Position numbers and translations under genes: made by a program
Origin: Arthrobacter sp. ZGTC131
GTDB lineage: Bacteria > Actinomycetota > Actinomycetes > Actinomycetales > Micrococcaceae
Assembly: GCF_002929275.1 (NCBI RefSeq)
Contig: NZ_PJIK01000006.1
Coordinates: 62,001-126,000, forward strand
Direction: 5' to 3'
DNA length: 64,000 nt
Shown here: piece by piece, positions 51,519 through 59,364 of the stretch
How the letters are laid out: each line of letters begins with the position of its first letter
How positions within the stretch are numbered: position 1 is the stretch's first letter
The notes under the pieces: model-generated
What the model was told of the DNA's origin: nothing
What the model saw: the letters and a program-made list of their open reading frames with translations, nothing else
Database searches by the model: none

Positions 51519-54161
51519 TCACGCGGCCGGTGATGGTGCGTCTCCAACTTCGGATGCGCCTTCACTCGAGCCGGCAACGCCCGGACCAGAGGCTGCCCCG
51601 TTGCAGTCATACAGGTATTCCTTCAGGACCTGTGACCGCGAGGGATGGCGCAACTTCCCAATCGTCTTGGATTCGATCTGGCGGATGCGTTCCCGCGTAA
51701 CTCCATACACCTTCCCGATTGCATCCAAGGTTTTTTCCTCGCCGTCTGTGAGTCCGAAGCGCAGTGCAATCACGCCCGCCTCACGCTCACTCAGAGTGTC
51801 GAGAACTGCGTGGATTTGCGCCTTCAGCTCTTCGCCTGCGATGCGGTCTACGACGTCCGGTTCCGAGGAATCGGCCATCTGTTCCGCCAACGGCTCCGCC
51901 CCTCCATGGCCATCTGGGACGGGGAGATCCAGGGAGTAGATCGTCTTGTCAAGGCCAAGCAGGTACTCGACCTTGTCCGCGGTGTGGCCTGTGAGGCGGC
52001 CCAGCTCCTCGCAGCTGTGGGCTACTCCTGTGGTCGCCCCTTCGCGCTGAATCGCCTGGACCTTGTGGATTTGCTCCACCATATGAACAGGGAGCCGGAT
52101 CAGCCGTCCCTGATCGGCCAAAGCCCGGGTTACGGCTTGGCGGATCCACCACGTCGCATACGTCGAGAACCTGAAGCCCTTGGTGTAGTCGAACTTGCAG
52201 ACTGCTCGGTGAAGACCGATATTCCCCTCCTGGATCAGGTCCAACAACTCCAGGCCGTGGCCAATGTAGCGCTTGGTGATATACACGACGAGTCGAAGAT
52301 TCGCCTCCAGCAGGGCTTCGGCGGCGCGTTCACCGAGCTGAGCAACCGCAAGGAGCTCGCGCGCTTCCCTGCGGCCGCGGGGAGCGCCGTCCCCCAAGAG
52401 GTGCCTGGCGAAAAGCCCGGCCTCGATCTCCTGCGCAAGCTCCACTTCCTGCCCAGCAGTCAGGAGGTCAGCCCGTCCGGCTCGCCGCAGGTAGTCGGAT
52501 ACGGCATCGTCACTGAAACCCTCGAGTCCGGCAAGTTCCTCGGGCCAGTCCTGGTCTTCGAGGTCGAATGAGGTGGGCTCGGCTTCGTCCACCTCGCCCT
52601 CGAGGAGTTCCAAGGTGGCCTCTTCCGGTTCTTGGACACCAAGGAAATGCTCCTTTGGCTCCCCCTCCGTGCCACCTGGGGTTAATTCCCCGGCCGGGGT
52701 GCCGCTCCCGCCCACCGCCGGGACCATTTCGGAACCGGGGGCAGGCGGCTGCTCCGGCTCCGGCCGACGGAGAAACTCCTGCAGCCGGCCGAGGTCCGCC
52801 TTCATGTCAAAGAAGTCCACCTCGCGGGCATGAGGCAAAACGCGGCGCAGGAACTCCTCGCCCTGTACCTCGGGATCCTCGACTGTTCCCTTGGAGTAGA
52901 GAACCACCAGGCGCCCCACGCGTCCATCAGCTTTCTTGCGGATGACACGCCCCAGGCGCTGTACCATCTGGCGCTGGCTTCTGTTTGCCGCGACGATGAT
53001 GCCGAGGTCGGCTTCCGGAACGTCAATGCCTTCGTCGAGGAGCCGCGGCGCCGCGAGGATCTGGGAGGCGCCGCTGCGGAAGTCCTCCATGCCCTGCTTC
53101 CGGTCATCTTTGGCCATCCCGCTGAACAGCGCCGACGCTGTGGTGCCCATCGAGGTGAACAGTTCCTCAGCTCGCCGTGCGGACTCCTGCGTCTGGGTGA
53201 AGACAAGGGTGCCGTGCGACTGATCTACGGACTCCTTCAGCGCGGCCAGGGCAAGATACTTGGTCCTGGCCTCAGCCAGGAGCGTGAGCCGGGAGGCCAT
53301 GGCCCGCATGTACCTCCGGGCCATGGTAGCTTCCCGGCTAGGGGACTCGGAGGCCGCCAGCGTAGCGACGGCCGAGATGAACTGGTGGAAAGGCCGCCGG
53401 GGGATCCCCGCATACGACTCCAGATGGCGTGCCGTTTCGGTCATCGTGTCGGAGAACTCGTCATAGGACACCTGTTCGGTAGGAGTCAGTTCAACCCCTA
53501 CCAGCGCGATGTCGAACGGCGCGATCACTTCGTCCTGCAGCGCCCTGTCGTACCAGAGGTTGTAGACGACCCCGCCGAAGTACGGCGTCAGGAGGTTCTC
53601 GTGCTCGCCGTCGGACCGTTCATAGGTGGCAGTCAGTCCGAGGCGCCAGGCGTAACCCTCCTGGAGCGCGCCGATGAACAGCGGAGCTGCATACCGGTGG
53701 CACTCGTCTGCGATGACCAGCCCGGCTTTGTGGCTGCGCAGCGTCTCCCGGTTGGATGCCGAGTGCACAATCGCCACGAGGATGTCGACGTGGTCAAGGG
53801 AGTCCGAGCGGCCGTTGCCGAGGGCCCCGCGCCGCACCTTGGGCAGGTCGCGCTGCAGGTAGGACAGCCATTGCCCCTGAAGCTCCGCGGTCGGCACCAA
53901 AATTAGAACCTTTATGCCCTGCCTAACGGCTTCGAACGCGGCGGCGATGCCGACGCGCGTCTTACCGGCACCGGTGACTGCCTCGATCACGCCGCGGCGG
54001 GCATTGGAATGCCACGCTTTCAGCGCCTCCTGCTGCCAGGTGTATAGGAAGGCGTAGTCGTACTCGGTCGGAACGGACGCGGCAGCAACAGGTTCCGGCA
54101 TCGGCAGCATCGCCACCGAAACGGACGGGTCCTCGGCAAGTTCTGGCATTTCATCCCCCAT
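51519..54161 (-). CDS. SF2 helicase-sigma-70 factor fusion
   Basis: 880 residues in one unbroken frame. Residues 36-450: XPB/RAD25-like DEAD/DEAH helicase with Walker A TGAGKT (63-68), DECH (152-155), TAT (177-179) and motif VI QRLGRVIRKK (401-410). Residues ~463-545: acidic, Pro/Gly/Glu linker. Residues ~549-850: complete group-1-like sigma factor: region 1.2 DAVSDYLRRAGRADLLTAGQ, region 2 with NLRLVVYITKRYIG, DLIQEGNIGL and GFRFSTYATWWIRQAVTRAL (core and -10 binding), region 3 IHKVQAIQREG and EELGRLTG, region 4 TLSEREAGVIALRFGL and VTRERIRQIESKTIGKLRHP (-35 binding). A second start, ATG 54149, has GGGGG 5 nt upstream. No catalytic motif looks lost. I know no described system with this architecture. 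Confidence 0.93.
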   Translation of the reverse strand: MGDEMPELAEDPSVSVAMLPMPEPVAAASVPTEYDYAFLYTWQQEALKAWHSNARRGVIEAVTGAGKTRVGIAAAFEAVRQGIKVLILVPTAELQGQWLSYLQRDLPKVRRGALGNGRSDSLDHVDILVAIVHSASNRETLRSHKAGLVIADECHRYAAPLFIGALQEGYAWRLGLTATYERSDGEHENLLTPYFGGVVYNLWYDRALQDEVIAPFDIALVGVELTPTEQVSYDEFSDTMTETARHLESYAGIPRRPFHQFISAVATLAASESPSREATMARRYMRAMASRLTLLAEARTKYLALAALKESVDQSHGTLVFTQTQESARRAEELFTSMGTTASALFSGMAKDDRKQGMEDFRSGASQILAAPRLLDEGIDVPEADLGIIVAANRSQRQMVQRLGRVIRKKADGRVGRLVVLYSKGTVEDPEVQGEEFLRRVLPHAREVDFFDMKADLGRLQEFLRRPEPEQPPAPGSEMVPAVGGSGTPAGELTPGGTEGEPKEHFLGVQEPEEATLELLEGEVDEAEPTSFDLEDQDWPEELAGLEGFSDDAVSDYLRRAGRADLLTAGQEVELAQEIEAGLFARHLLGDGAPRGRREARELLAVAQLGERAAEALLEANLRLVVYITKRYIGHGLELLDLIQEGNIGLHRAVCKFDYTKGFRFSTYATWWIRQAVTRALADQGRLIRLPVHMVEQIHKVQAIQREGATTGVAHSCEELGRLTGHTADKVEYLLGLDKTIYSLDLPVPDGHGGAEPLAEQMADSSEPDVVDRIAGEELKAQIHAVLDTLSEREAGVIALRFGLTDGEEKTLDAIGKVYGVTRERIRQIESKTIGKLRHPSRSQVLKEYLYDCNGAASGPGVAGSSEGASEVGDAPSPAA

Positions 54162-54187
54162 TGGACGGTTTGGAACTTAGTGAGTGA

Positions 54188-54210
54188 AGACTAAGGGGCA
54201 GGTCCGACAA
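54188..54210 (-). promoter_or_regulatory. PafBC-type (RecA-independent) DNA-damage promoter, helicase-sigma gene
   Basis: Minus strand: TTGTCGGAC, 8 nt (CTGCCCCT), TAGTCT. Same -35 word, spacing and TAnnnT as the site at 51434-51456. 26 nt from ATG 54161 and 38 nt from ATG 54149, the same distance as in the other promoter, which favours 54149 as start. Confidence 0.7.
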
Positions 54211-54261
54211 AAACTGAACCGCCCGCCGTCGTGCCCGCCCAAACCGCTGCCAGCGGCGCCA

Positions 54262-55938
54262 TCAGGCCGGAGGAGGCTCCCACGCCTGCGCCTTCGACAG
54301 CGCCATCTTCAACTCCCGGCCGCCGGCTTCCTCCAGCAAGGCGCCGTCGCCGACCACCACCAGCAGGCTCCTGGCCCGGGACAGCCCGACATACAGCTGC
54401 TCCGCCGCGCGTTCCAGGTCCTTGAATCCGTTGACGCACAGCACCACGACCGAACGCTCCAGGCCCTTGAAGCCCAGCACGTGGCCGTAGAACACGCCGC
54501 TGTTGGCGTGGAAGTCGAGCCAGTACTCGGCGATGGTGCCGGCGTCGACATGCTCCAGGTGCGCGGGGTGCCGTGAGTTGGTGGTGAGGAGAGCGATCTG
54601 GTTGTTGGCCCAGCCTTCGTCCATGAGCGCCTCGATGCAGTCATCGGCGGCAGAGAGTGCGTCCTCCGTGAGGCACTGAACCCTCCGCACGGGAAGCCCG
54701 GTGCCGCCCCGCGGAGTGAAGTGTTCGCCGGCAAAGGACCTAAACGTCTCGGCGATCTTGCGGGTGTTCCGAAGGTTCTCGTCGATGTGGATCGGCACCA
54801 GATCTGCCGTCGGATGCCCGCCCGGTGCAGCCGCTCCGCCCCACCTGCGGTAGACGTCCTGGCGGTCGTCCATGAACGCGTACACCTCACCGCCGTCGGG
54901 ATCTGCGGTGCAGGCGAGCAGCGCCTCCCACCACAGCGGTGCGAAGTCTTGCGCTTCATCGACGACGACGGCGTCCAGCCGGTCGTGCGCGTCCATGCCC
55001 GCCGCCAGCTCCTTTAGGAGACGGGGCATCTCCTCCTCAAAGTAGTGCGGCTCGAAACCGTCCGGGACGCCCAGACCCCGAACGTACTCGTGGAATTCGC
55101 CCGTAAAGACGGGCTGGGCCTGCCGCCAGCCGGACACCTGCTGCTGCAGGTACTGGCCGAGGCCCTTGTTGTAGCAAAAGAGGCCCACCCGTTTGCCCTG
55201 TTTGCAGAGGAGTCTCGCCTTCTCCAAGGCAAGCCAGGTCTTCCCGCTGCCGGCCCCTCCGGTGAACTTCACGCGGGTGAGCGACCTGGTGGCCTGCAAG
55301 AGGACCGCCTGACGCTCGGTGAGGTGGTCCTGTGCGTCCTCGGCTTCCTGCGGATCCACCGAATCGTCGGAGCGGGCAATGAGGTCCCCGCTGAGGTGGG
55401 GGAGAATGCGTGCCAGGAATGCCGGCGCCAGGGTGGTGGCGCCGTAGCCTTCGTGTTCGATGGCGTGCCGGATCAGGTCGGCCGGCGATTTCATATCTGT
55501 CTGGTCGAGGATCAGCGAGCGGGGGCACCCGGCCATCTCCCAGTCCCGCGGCACGTCCGTATAGGGAAAGCTGACGAGGTATGCGAAGCGGCTGCTGAGC
55601 TTGGAGCCGACCCGGCTTTCGAGCCAGGTCTTGAACGCATGCTGCGAACCCTGGGATTGCGCCACCGGGCTCTTGATCGTGTGTCTGCCGGCCCTGTCGG
55701 ACTGGTACCACTGCCCGCTTTCGACGCCGACCTTGCCGCCTTTGACTTCGATGGCGGCCATGCCGACGCCGGGCCACAGCACCAGCAGGTCGATCTCATG
55801 CTCGGCCCGGCCGTCCCGTACCTGGACGGAATGGGCCAGCACACAGTCTTCCGGCAGGCTGCCCCGCAGCGCTTCCCAAACTACCTTTTCCGCCAATTGG
55901 CCATCGCCGAACTCCGGTTTTTCCGGAATACACCTCAC
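54262..55938 (-). CDS. NERD-domain nuclease/UvrD-like helicase
   Basis: About 558 residues from GTG 55938 (VRCIPEKPEFGDGQLAEK, a normal NERD beginning; GGGGG 4 nt upstream). The NERD nuclease (~1-190) keeps its acidic site: E17 (LAEK), D50 (HEIDLLVLWP), E64-x-K66 (AIEVKG). SF1 helicase: Walker A GGAGSGKT (~227-234), motif II VVVDEAQDF (~325), motif V GHVLGFKGLERSVVVL, motif VI LYVGLSRAR. Such NERD-helicases are frequent in defence islands. Same strand as, and 100 bp upstream of, the helicase-sigma gene. An earlier ATG at 55977 is open. Confidence 0.9.
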   Translation of the reverse strand: MRCIPEKPEFGDGQLAEKVVWEALRGSLPEDCVLAHSVQVRDGRAEHEIDLLVLWPGVGMAAIEVKGGKVGVESGQWYQSDRAGRHTIKSPVAQSQGSQHAFKTWLESRVGSKLSSRFAYLVSFPYTDVPRDWEMAGCPRSLILDQTDMKSPADLIRHAIEHEGYGATTLAPAFLARILPHLSGDLIARSDDSVDPQEAEDAQDHLTERQAVLLQATRSLTRVKFTGGAGSGKTWLALEKARLLCKQGKRVGLFCYNKGLGQYLQQQVSGWRQAQPVFTGEFHEYVRGLGVPDGFEPHYFEEEMPRLLKELAAGMDAHDRLDAVVVDEAQDFAPLWWEALLACTADPDGGEVYAFMDDRQDVYRRWGGAAAPGGHPTADLVPIHIDENLRNTRKIAETFRSFAGEHFTPRGGTGLPVRRVQCLTEDALSAADDCIEALMDEGWANNQIALLTTNSRHPAHLEHVDAGTIAEYWLDFHANSGVFYGHVLGFKGLERSVVVLCVNGFKDLERAAEQLYVGLSRARSLLVVVGDGALLEEAGGRELKMALSKAQAWEPPPA

Positions 55939-56030
55939 TGTGCCCCCATGCCCTATGACGGCTACTGTGCCGCACATTTTCAGAACATCTTAGGTGGTCG
56001 ACCAGTTTTTCACGGCACCCGCTCCGCGTG

Positions 56031-56059
56031 GGAATCTATCACCCAGAACGTGGCACGGT
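56031..56059. repeat. 29-bp copy of part of the ARG-phosphatase gene
   Basis: 27 of 29 bases equal 58144-58172 inside the ADP-ribosylglycohydrolase-phosphatase gene (codons ATFWVIDS, minus strand). No wider similarity. Lies in the 55939-56268 gap, which also has CATCTTAG (55986-55993) and its inverse CTAAGATG (56070-56077). Looks like a leftover of a rearrangement. Confidence 0.8.
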
Positions 56060-56139
56060 TGATGAGTAGCTAAGATGCCCATCGCAGCGGTTCCGGGTGT
56101 CTTGGACCGAGAGAAATGAGACGGCTATCAGATCATCGG

Positions 56140-56238
56140 CTAGGCAGGGAGACCATTCAGTCGTCGCCGGGAATAGGCTTCCAGCAGGTCTGCTGCATTT
56201 TGGACGTTTTCCTCGGCGAGAATCGTCGGAAGGTTCAT
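56140..56238 (-). CDS. Possible 32-aa small ORF
   Basis: ATG 56238 to TAG 56140: MNLPTILAEENVQNAADLLE then AYSRRRLNGLPA. AGGA lies 5 nt before the ATG. Amphipathic helical character, on the same strand and 31 bp downstream of the 519-frame gene at 56269. Could be a small protein or the scrap of a larger gene. No family recognised. Confidence 0.35.
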   Translation of the reverse strand: MNLPTILAEENVQNAADLLEAYSRRRLNGLPA

Positions 56239-56268
56239 GGCCGTCCTAATCGTTGAAGGATGGATGGC

Positions 56269-57759
56269 TCAGCTGGCATTGCGGAGCGTCTGCACAGTGC
56301 CGCCCAGAACATCTGCGGCTGTGACACCGCCATCCGGGTTGGTTCCGGAGGGGAAACTCCCGGTGTGCCATCGAAGCTCGTCAGCGTCATGACAAGACCT
56401 GCCGGTTCTTAGACCCTCGAGGGTGACGTGGCCAGCGTCATCCAGCGGGACGGCTTCTTTGTACCAGTTGGGGACCTCCACATCAGGTTTCGACCATCCG
56501 TTTTGTAGCAGATGCTCAGGGTAAATCGGCCAGTCGTCCGCTTGTAGGAATTCCTCGGAGACAATCTCGCACCACGCCCCGTCGGGCCCGGGTGTGATCT
56601 GGGCATACGGCTGAGGCCCTCCATCCGCGCCTGCCCCGTATTGGATGCTGAGGAACGAGTTCCACGGCATCGTTCGGAGCACCTCACTGATGAGTTCTGC
56701 AGCTCGTGCCCAGGCATAGTCTGCAGCAGCCTCGGTTCTCAAATGACTGACGATCCCGCGGAGCTCATCTTCTTCCAGCGGAACGCAGGCGCCGATCACA
56801 GACTCCCAGGCGCCAAAGTGCCGTCCGATGGCCACCGCCGAGGGGCGATCCCGACCCATGGCCACTTCGGCGATCATCCAGCTGTCATAACTGTCAACGT
56901 CTTTCGGGGATCCGAACAGACCCCCTGTAGCGCGGTACGCCTGAGAAGCGTCTTCGTAGTCGGCCGCAGCAAATCCACCGTTCACAGCCGGAAACTTCAT
57001 GCCGACAGATTCAAGCGCCAAGTGCCATGATCTCCCCGTCGTTCCCTCGCGGATCCGTTCGGCCGGGGGCGGGGATAGGGGGATCCCCTCGCCGCTCGTT
57101 TTACGAATGATAGCTTCCCGCGCCTCTTGATACTCAGAGAATGAAATGCCTTCGTCGTCGCCGGCGTCAACGGCCTCAGCCGTTGTTTCGATGAGAGCGA
57201 TGATCTGACCGACCTGTTGCCGCGGGAGCGCCTCGGACAGGATCATTCGAAAACCATGAATTTCGGGCAACGGAACCTTACCCAGGGCCAGCTCGTAATT
57301 CGGTGCGATCCCTCGGTGATACCCCGTCACGTAGCGCAACCACATCATATCGGTGACCATAAATGGTCTTCGACGAAGGACGGGGTCTATGAGAAGGTCA
57401 GGGCTCTTCAACAGCTCTGCAGCAATGTCGATGTCGATCATGGCGCTGAGAGCGGCCAGAATTCTTGGAATATCAGAGCTTTCAATTCCAGCTTCTAAAA
57501 GCTGGACAACCCGGTAGGCATCCTTACGCAGAACGTCAGCAGTTGCAGAGCACCGCCTGCGAAGAGCTTCGGACCGCTGCTGCTCGCTCTGATCAGCTAC
57601 CCGGGTACTGAGCAGACGCAGCATGTCGTAAGCTCGCATACCGGCATCCGCCGCAATGCGCTGCAGCGGGTCACCTGCCTGGTAGGCCTTCACCGCCCGA
57701 CTGGCAATCTGGTGCCGATCACGCTGACGTCCCTGCGACACGGACTGTTGTTCCCCCAA
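56269..57759 (-). CDS. Hypothetical protein with HTH-like start and TY-Chap-like end
   Basis: About 496 residues. GGGAGAG is 7 nt before TTG 57759, chosen as start (the frame stays open to 57828). N-terminus DRHQIASRAVKAYQAGDPLQ, RIAADAGMRAYDMLRLL looks like an HTH. The middle is helical with no match I know. The C-terminus, WCEIVSEEFLQADDWPIYPE, HLLQNGWSKPDVEVPNWYKE, resembles TY-Chap-type putative peptide-chaperone domains (xAVSNxFL..L..LGW..P....PNW). That assignment is from memory and moderate. Located between the ADP-ribose genes and the nuclease operon. Confidence 0.6.
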   Translation of the reverse strand: MGEQQSVSQGRQRDRHQIASRAVKAYQAGDPLQRIAADAGMRAYDMLRLLSTRVADQSEQQRSEALRRRCSATADVLRKDAYRVVQLLEAGIESSDIPRILAALSAMIDIDIAAELLKSPDLLIDPVLRRRPFMVTDMMWLRYVTGYHRGIAPNYELALGKVPLPEIHGFRMILSEALPRQQVGQIIALIETTAEAVDAGDDEGISFSEYQEAREAIIRKTSGEGIPLSPPPAERIREGTTGRSWHLALESVGMKFPAVNGGFAAADYEDASQAYRATGGLFGSPKDVDSYDSWMIAEVAMGRDRPSAVAIGRHFGAWESVIGACVPLEEDELRGIVSHLRTEAAADYAWARAAELISEVLRTMPWNSFLSIQYGAGADGGPQPYAQITPGPDGAWCEIVSEEFLQADDWPIYPEHLLQNGWSKPDVEVPNWYKEAVPLDDAGHVTLEGLRTGRSCHDADELRWHTGSFPSGTNPDGGVTAADVLGGTVQTLRNAS

Positions 57760-57867
57760 GTGCAACTCTCCCACTTTCTGAGCGCCAAATAGGCATCCTC
57801 TCTGATGCCAAGACATTCTTATCAGCACCCGCGGACTTTGTTCGGCAACTGCGCCGCGCGGTCGTCC

Positions 57868-59364
57868 TTATGACTCGACGGCGGGCGCCCTGTCGCCTCC
57901 TAGCACCCCCATAAACAGCGGATTCGGCCGTGCCCCGGGCAGCATCCGCCGCACATCCTCCAACGCTTCCAACGGAGACACGTCGGCAACACGAGCGCCA
58001 TACAGAGCAGCAACAGTCGGCGTCCGGGACTCCGCCCGCACGCAGTGCAGCAGCACCGTTTTGCCTTCCGCGCGGTAGCGTTCGACGGCGGCCGCTGCCT
58101 CCCTGAGCACGAAGTCTGGATGGGCGTTGTCCCCGGCATCGAAGGAATCGATCACCCAGAACGTGGCATGGTCCGCGGCGGCGACACCGGGAACATCCAG
58201 CGTGCCCAGCCGGCACAGCGACACCACCGCATCGATCCCCAACTCGGCTACACGGGCGACGGAACTTACCCCGCCCAGCCAGACGCCGTCGTCGTGCGGG
58301 TGCCGGACCAGCGCATCGGTGCGTCCCCACATGCTGTAGTCGTGGCGCTCGGCCCGCGGCCAGGCATCAAGACGGCGGCCCTCGCCGCGGGCGAGTTCCA
58401 TGCCCAGCATCATCAGGTCATGAGAGCGCAACCCGGGCCAGCCGTGCAGGTGCCGGCGCCACTCGAACGGCACTGCGGAGTAGCCGTAGGCGGCGCCGAG
58501 CAGGCCGCCGGCGATGGCGGCCACCGTGTCCGTGTCGCGGCCGCCCCGGACCGCTTCCTCCAGGGCCGCCCGCAGATGCGCGGGGCCAACTGCGGAAGCC
58601 GACGTGTGGTGGATCGCGCTCCACGCTCCCTGGAACGCCTCCACAACCCAGCCGTTGCGGGCGAAGTCCCGCGGCCGGGACCGCTCTGCCACCTCTATCC
58701 GCTCCAGCCAGACAGACGCACGCCCGGCCGGTAGAAAGGCAAGCCCCGCCCGGACATCCAGCTCGCCGTTGAGCGCCGCCTGCCGGATGGCGACGCACCA
58801 CAGGCCGCAGGCGTCCTGCGCATCGGGGTCCACGTGGGTCAGAGCGCTGACCGCTGCGGCCTGGGCCATGAGCTCCTCGAGGCTGCGGTCCAGGTAGGCC
58901 AGGGCCAGGGGAGCGGTGCGCATGAGCGAGCCGTTGCCGGCGCTCCTTCCGGTGCGGGCGTGGAATTCGGCAGCCGCGGCGCGCAAGTCCGCGGCGTCCA
59001 CGTCGCTCCGGCCAGCCGCTGCGGCAGCCTGGCGCGCCGCCGCGATGACGGCGCTGGTCTGCGCACCCACGTCCTTGGCGTCGGCCGCCCAAGCGGTCCA
59101 GGCCCGGACGGTCCCGTCGGGCGCGGACGGGGAGCCGGGTGCCGAGAGGGAGTCGAGGAAGGCCTCGGCGATTGCGACGGCCATAGACGTGTCGTCGGTC
59201 CACTCTGCGGGGGAGAAGCCGAACGGGCCGCCGCCCTTCATGCTCACCGGGGTTCCGTCGGGCAGCGGGGCGCCGAATTCGTAGCCGGCGCCGAGGGCGT
59301 CCCCGGCGGCCAGGGTGACCAGGACGCCGGCGGCGCGGTCGTTCTGCAATGGGTTCAGTTTCAT
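57868..59364 (-). CDS. ADP-ribosylglycohydrolase fused to protein-phosphatase-like domain
   Basis: 498 residues. ARH domain: AAGDALGAGYEFG, metal site EWTDDTSMAVAIAEAF (T56-D57-D58), SAGNGSLMRTAPLAL, and the second metal segment GGRDTDTVAAIAGGLLGAAY. From ~355 a rhodanese/dual-specificity-phosphatase fold with the CX5R loop LLHCVRAESRTPTVAALY. It should remove ADP-ribose from protein or nucleotide and may dephosphorylate a product. Overlaps the ARPP-1-type gene by 4 nt (ATGA). Under the NrtR-type sites at 60341-60408. Confidence 0.92.
   Translation of the reverse strand: MKLNPLQNDRAAGVLVTLAAGDALGAGYEFGAPLPDGTPVSMKGGGPFGFSPAEWTDDTSMAVAIAEAFLDSLSAPGSPSAPDGTVRAWTAWAADAKDVGAQTSAVIAAARQAAAAAGRSDVDAADLRAAAAEFHARTGRSAGNGSLMRTAPLALAYLDRSLEELMAQAAAVSALTHVDPDAQDACGLWCVAIRQAALNGELDVRAGLAFLPAGRASVWLERIEVAERSRPRDFARNGWVVEAFQGAWSAIHHTSASAVGPAHLRAALEEAVRGGRDTDTVAAIAGGLLGAAYGYSAVPFEWRRHLHGWPGLRSHDLMMLGMELARGEGRRLDAWPRAERHDYSMWGRTDALVRHPHDDGVWLGGVSSVARVAELGIDAVVSLCRLGTLDVPGVAAADHATFWVIDSFDAGDNAHPDFVLREAAAAVERYRAEGKTVLLHCVRAESRTPTVAALYGARVADVSPLEALEDVRRMLPGARPNPLFMGVLGGDRAPAVES

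Noticed and set aside
51645-52571. 308-codon plus-strand frame opposite the sigma domain
   Set aside because: Antisense shadow of a GC-rich gene; no motif or ribosome-binding site, while the minus strand encodes complete sigma regions.
52830-53906. 358-codon plus-strand frame opposite the helicase domain
   Set aside because: Same reason; the residues are low-complexity and the opposite strand carries all helicase motifs.
51519-54161. Helicase-sigma fusion as an assembly artefact
   Set aside because: The frame is continuous, the linker has normal codon bias and both promoters fit the operon; cannot be fully excluded without reads.
55939-56040. A third PafBC-type promoter before the NERD-helicase
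   Set aside because: TAAGAT fits TAnnnT, but the bases 8 nt upstream (AAAACTGGT) do not match TTGTCRG.
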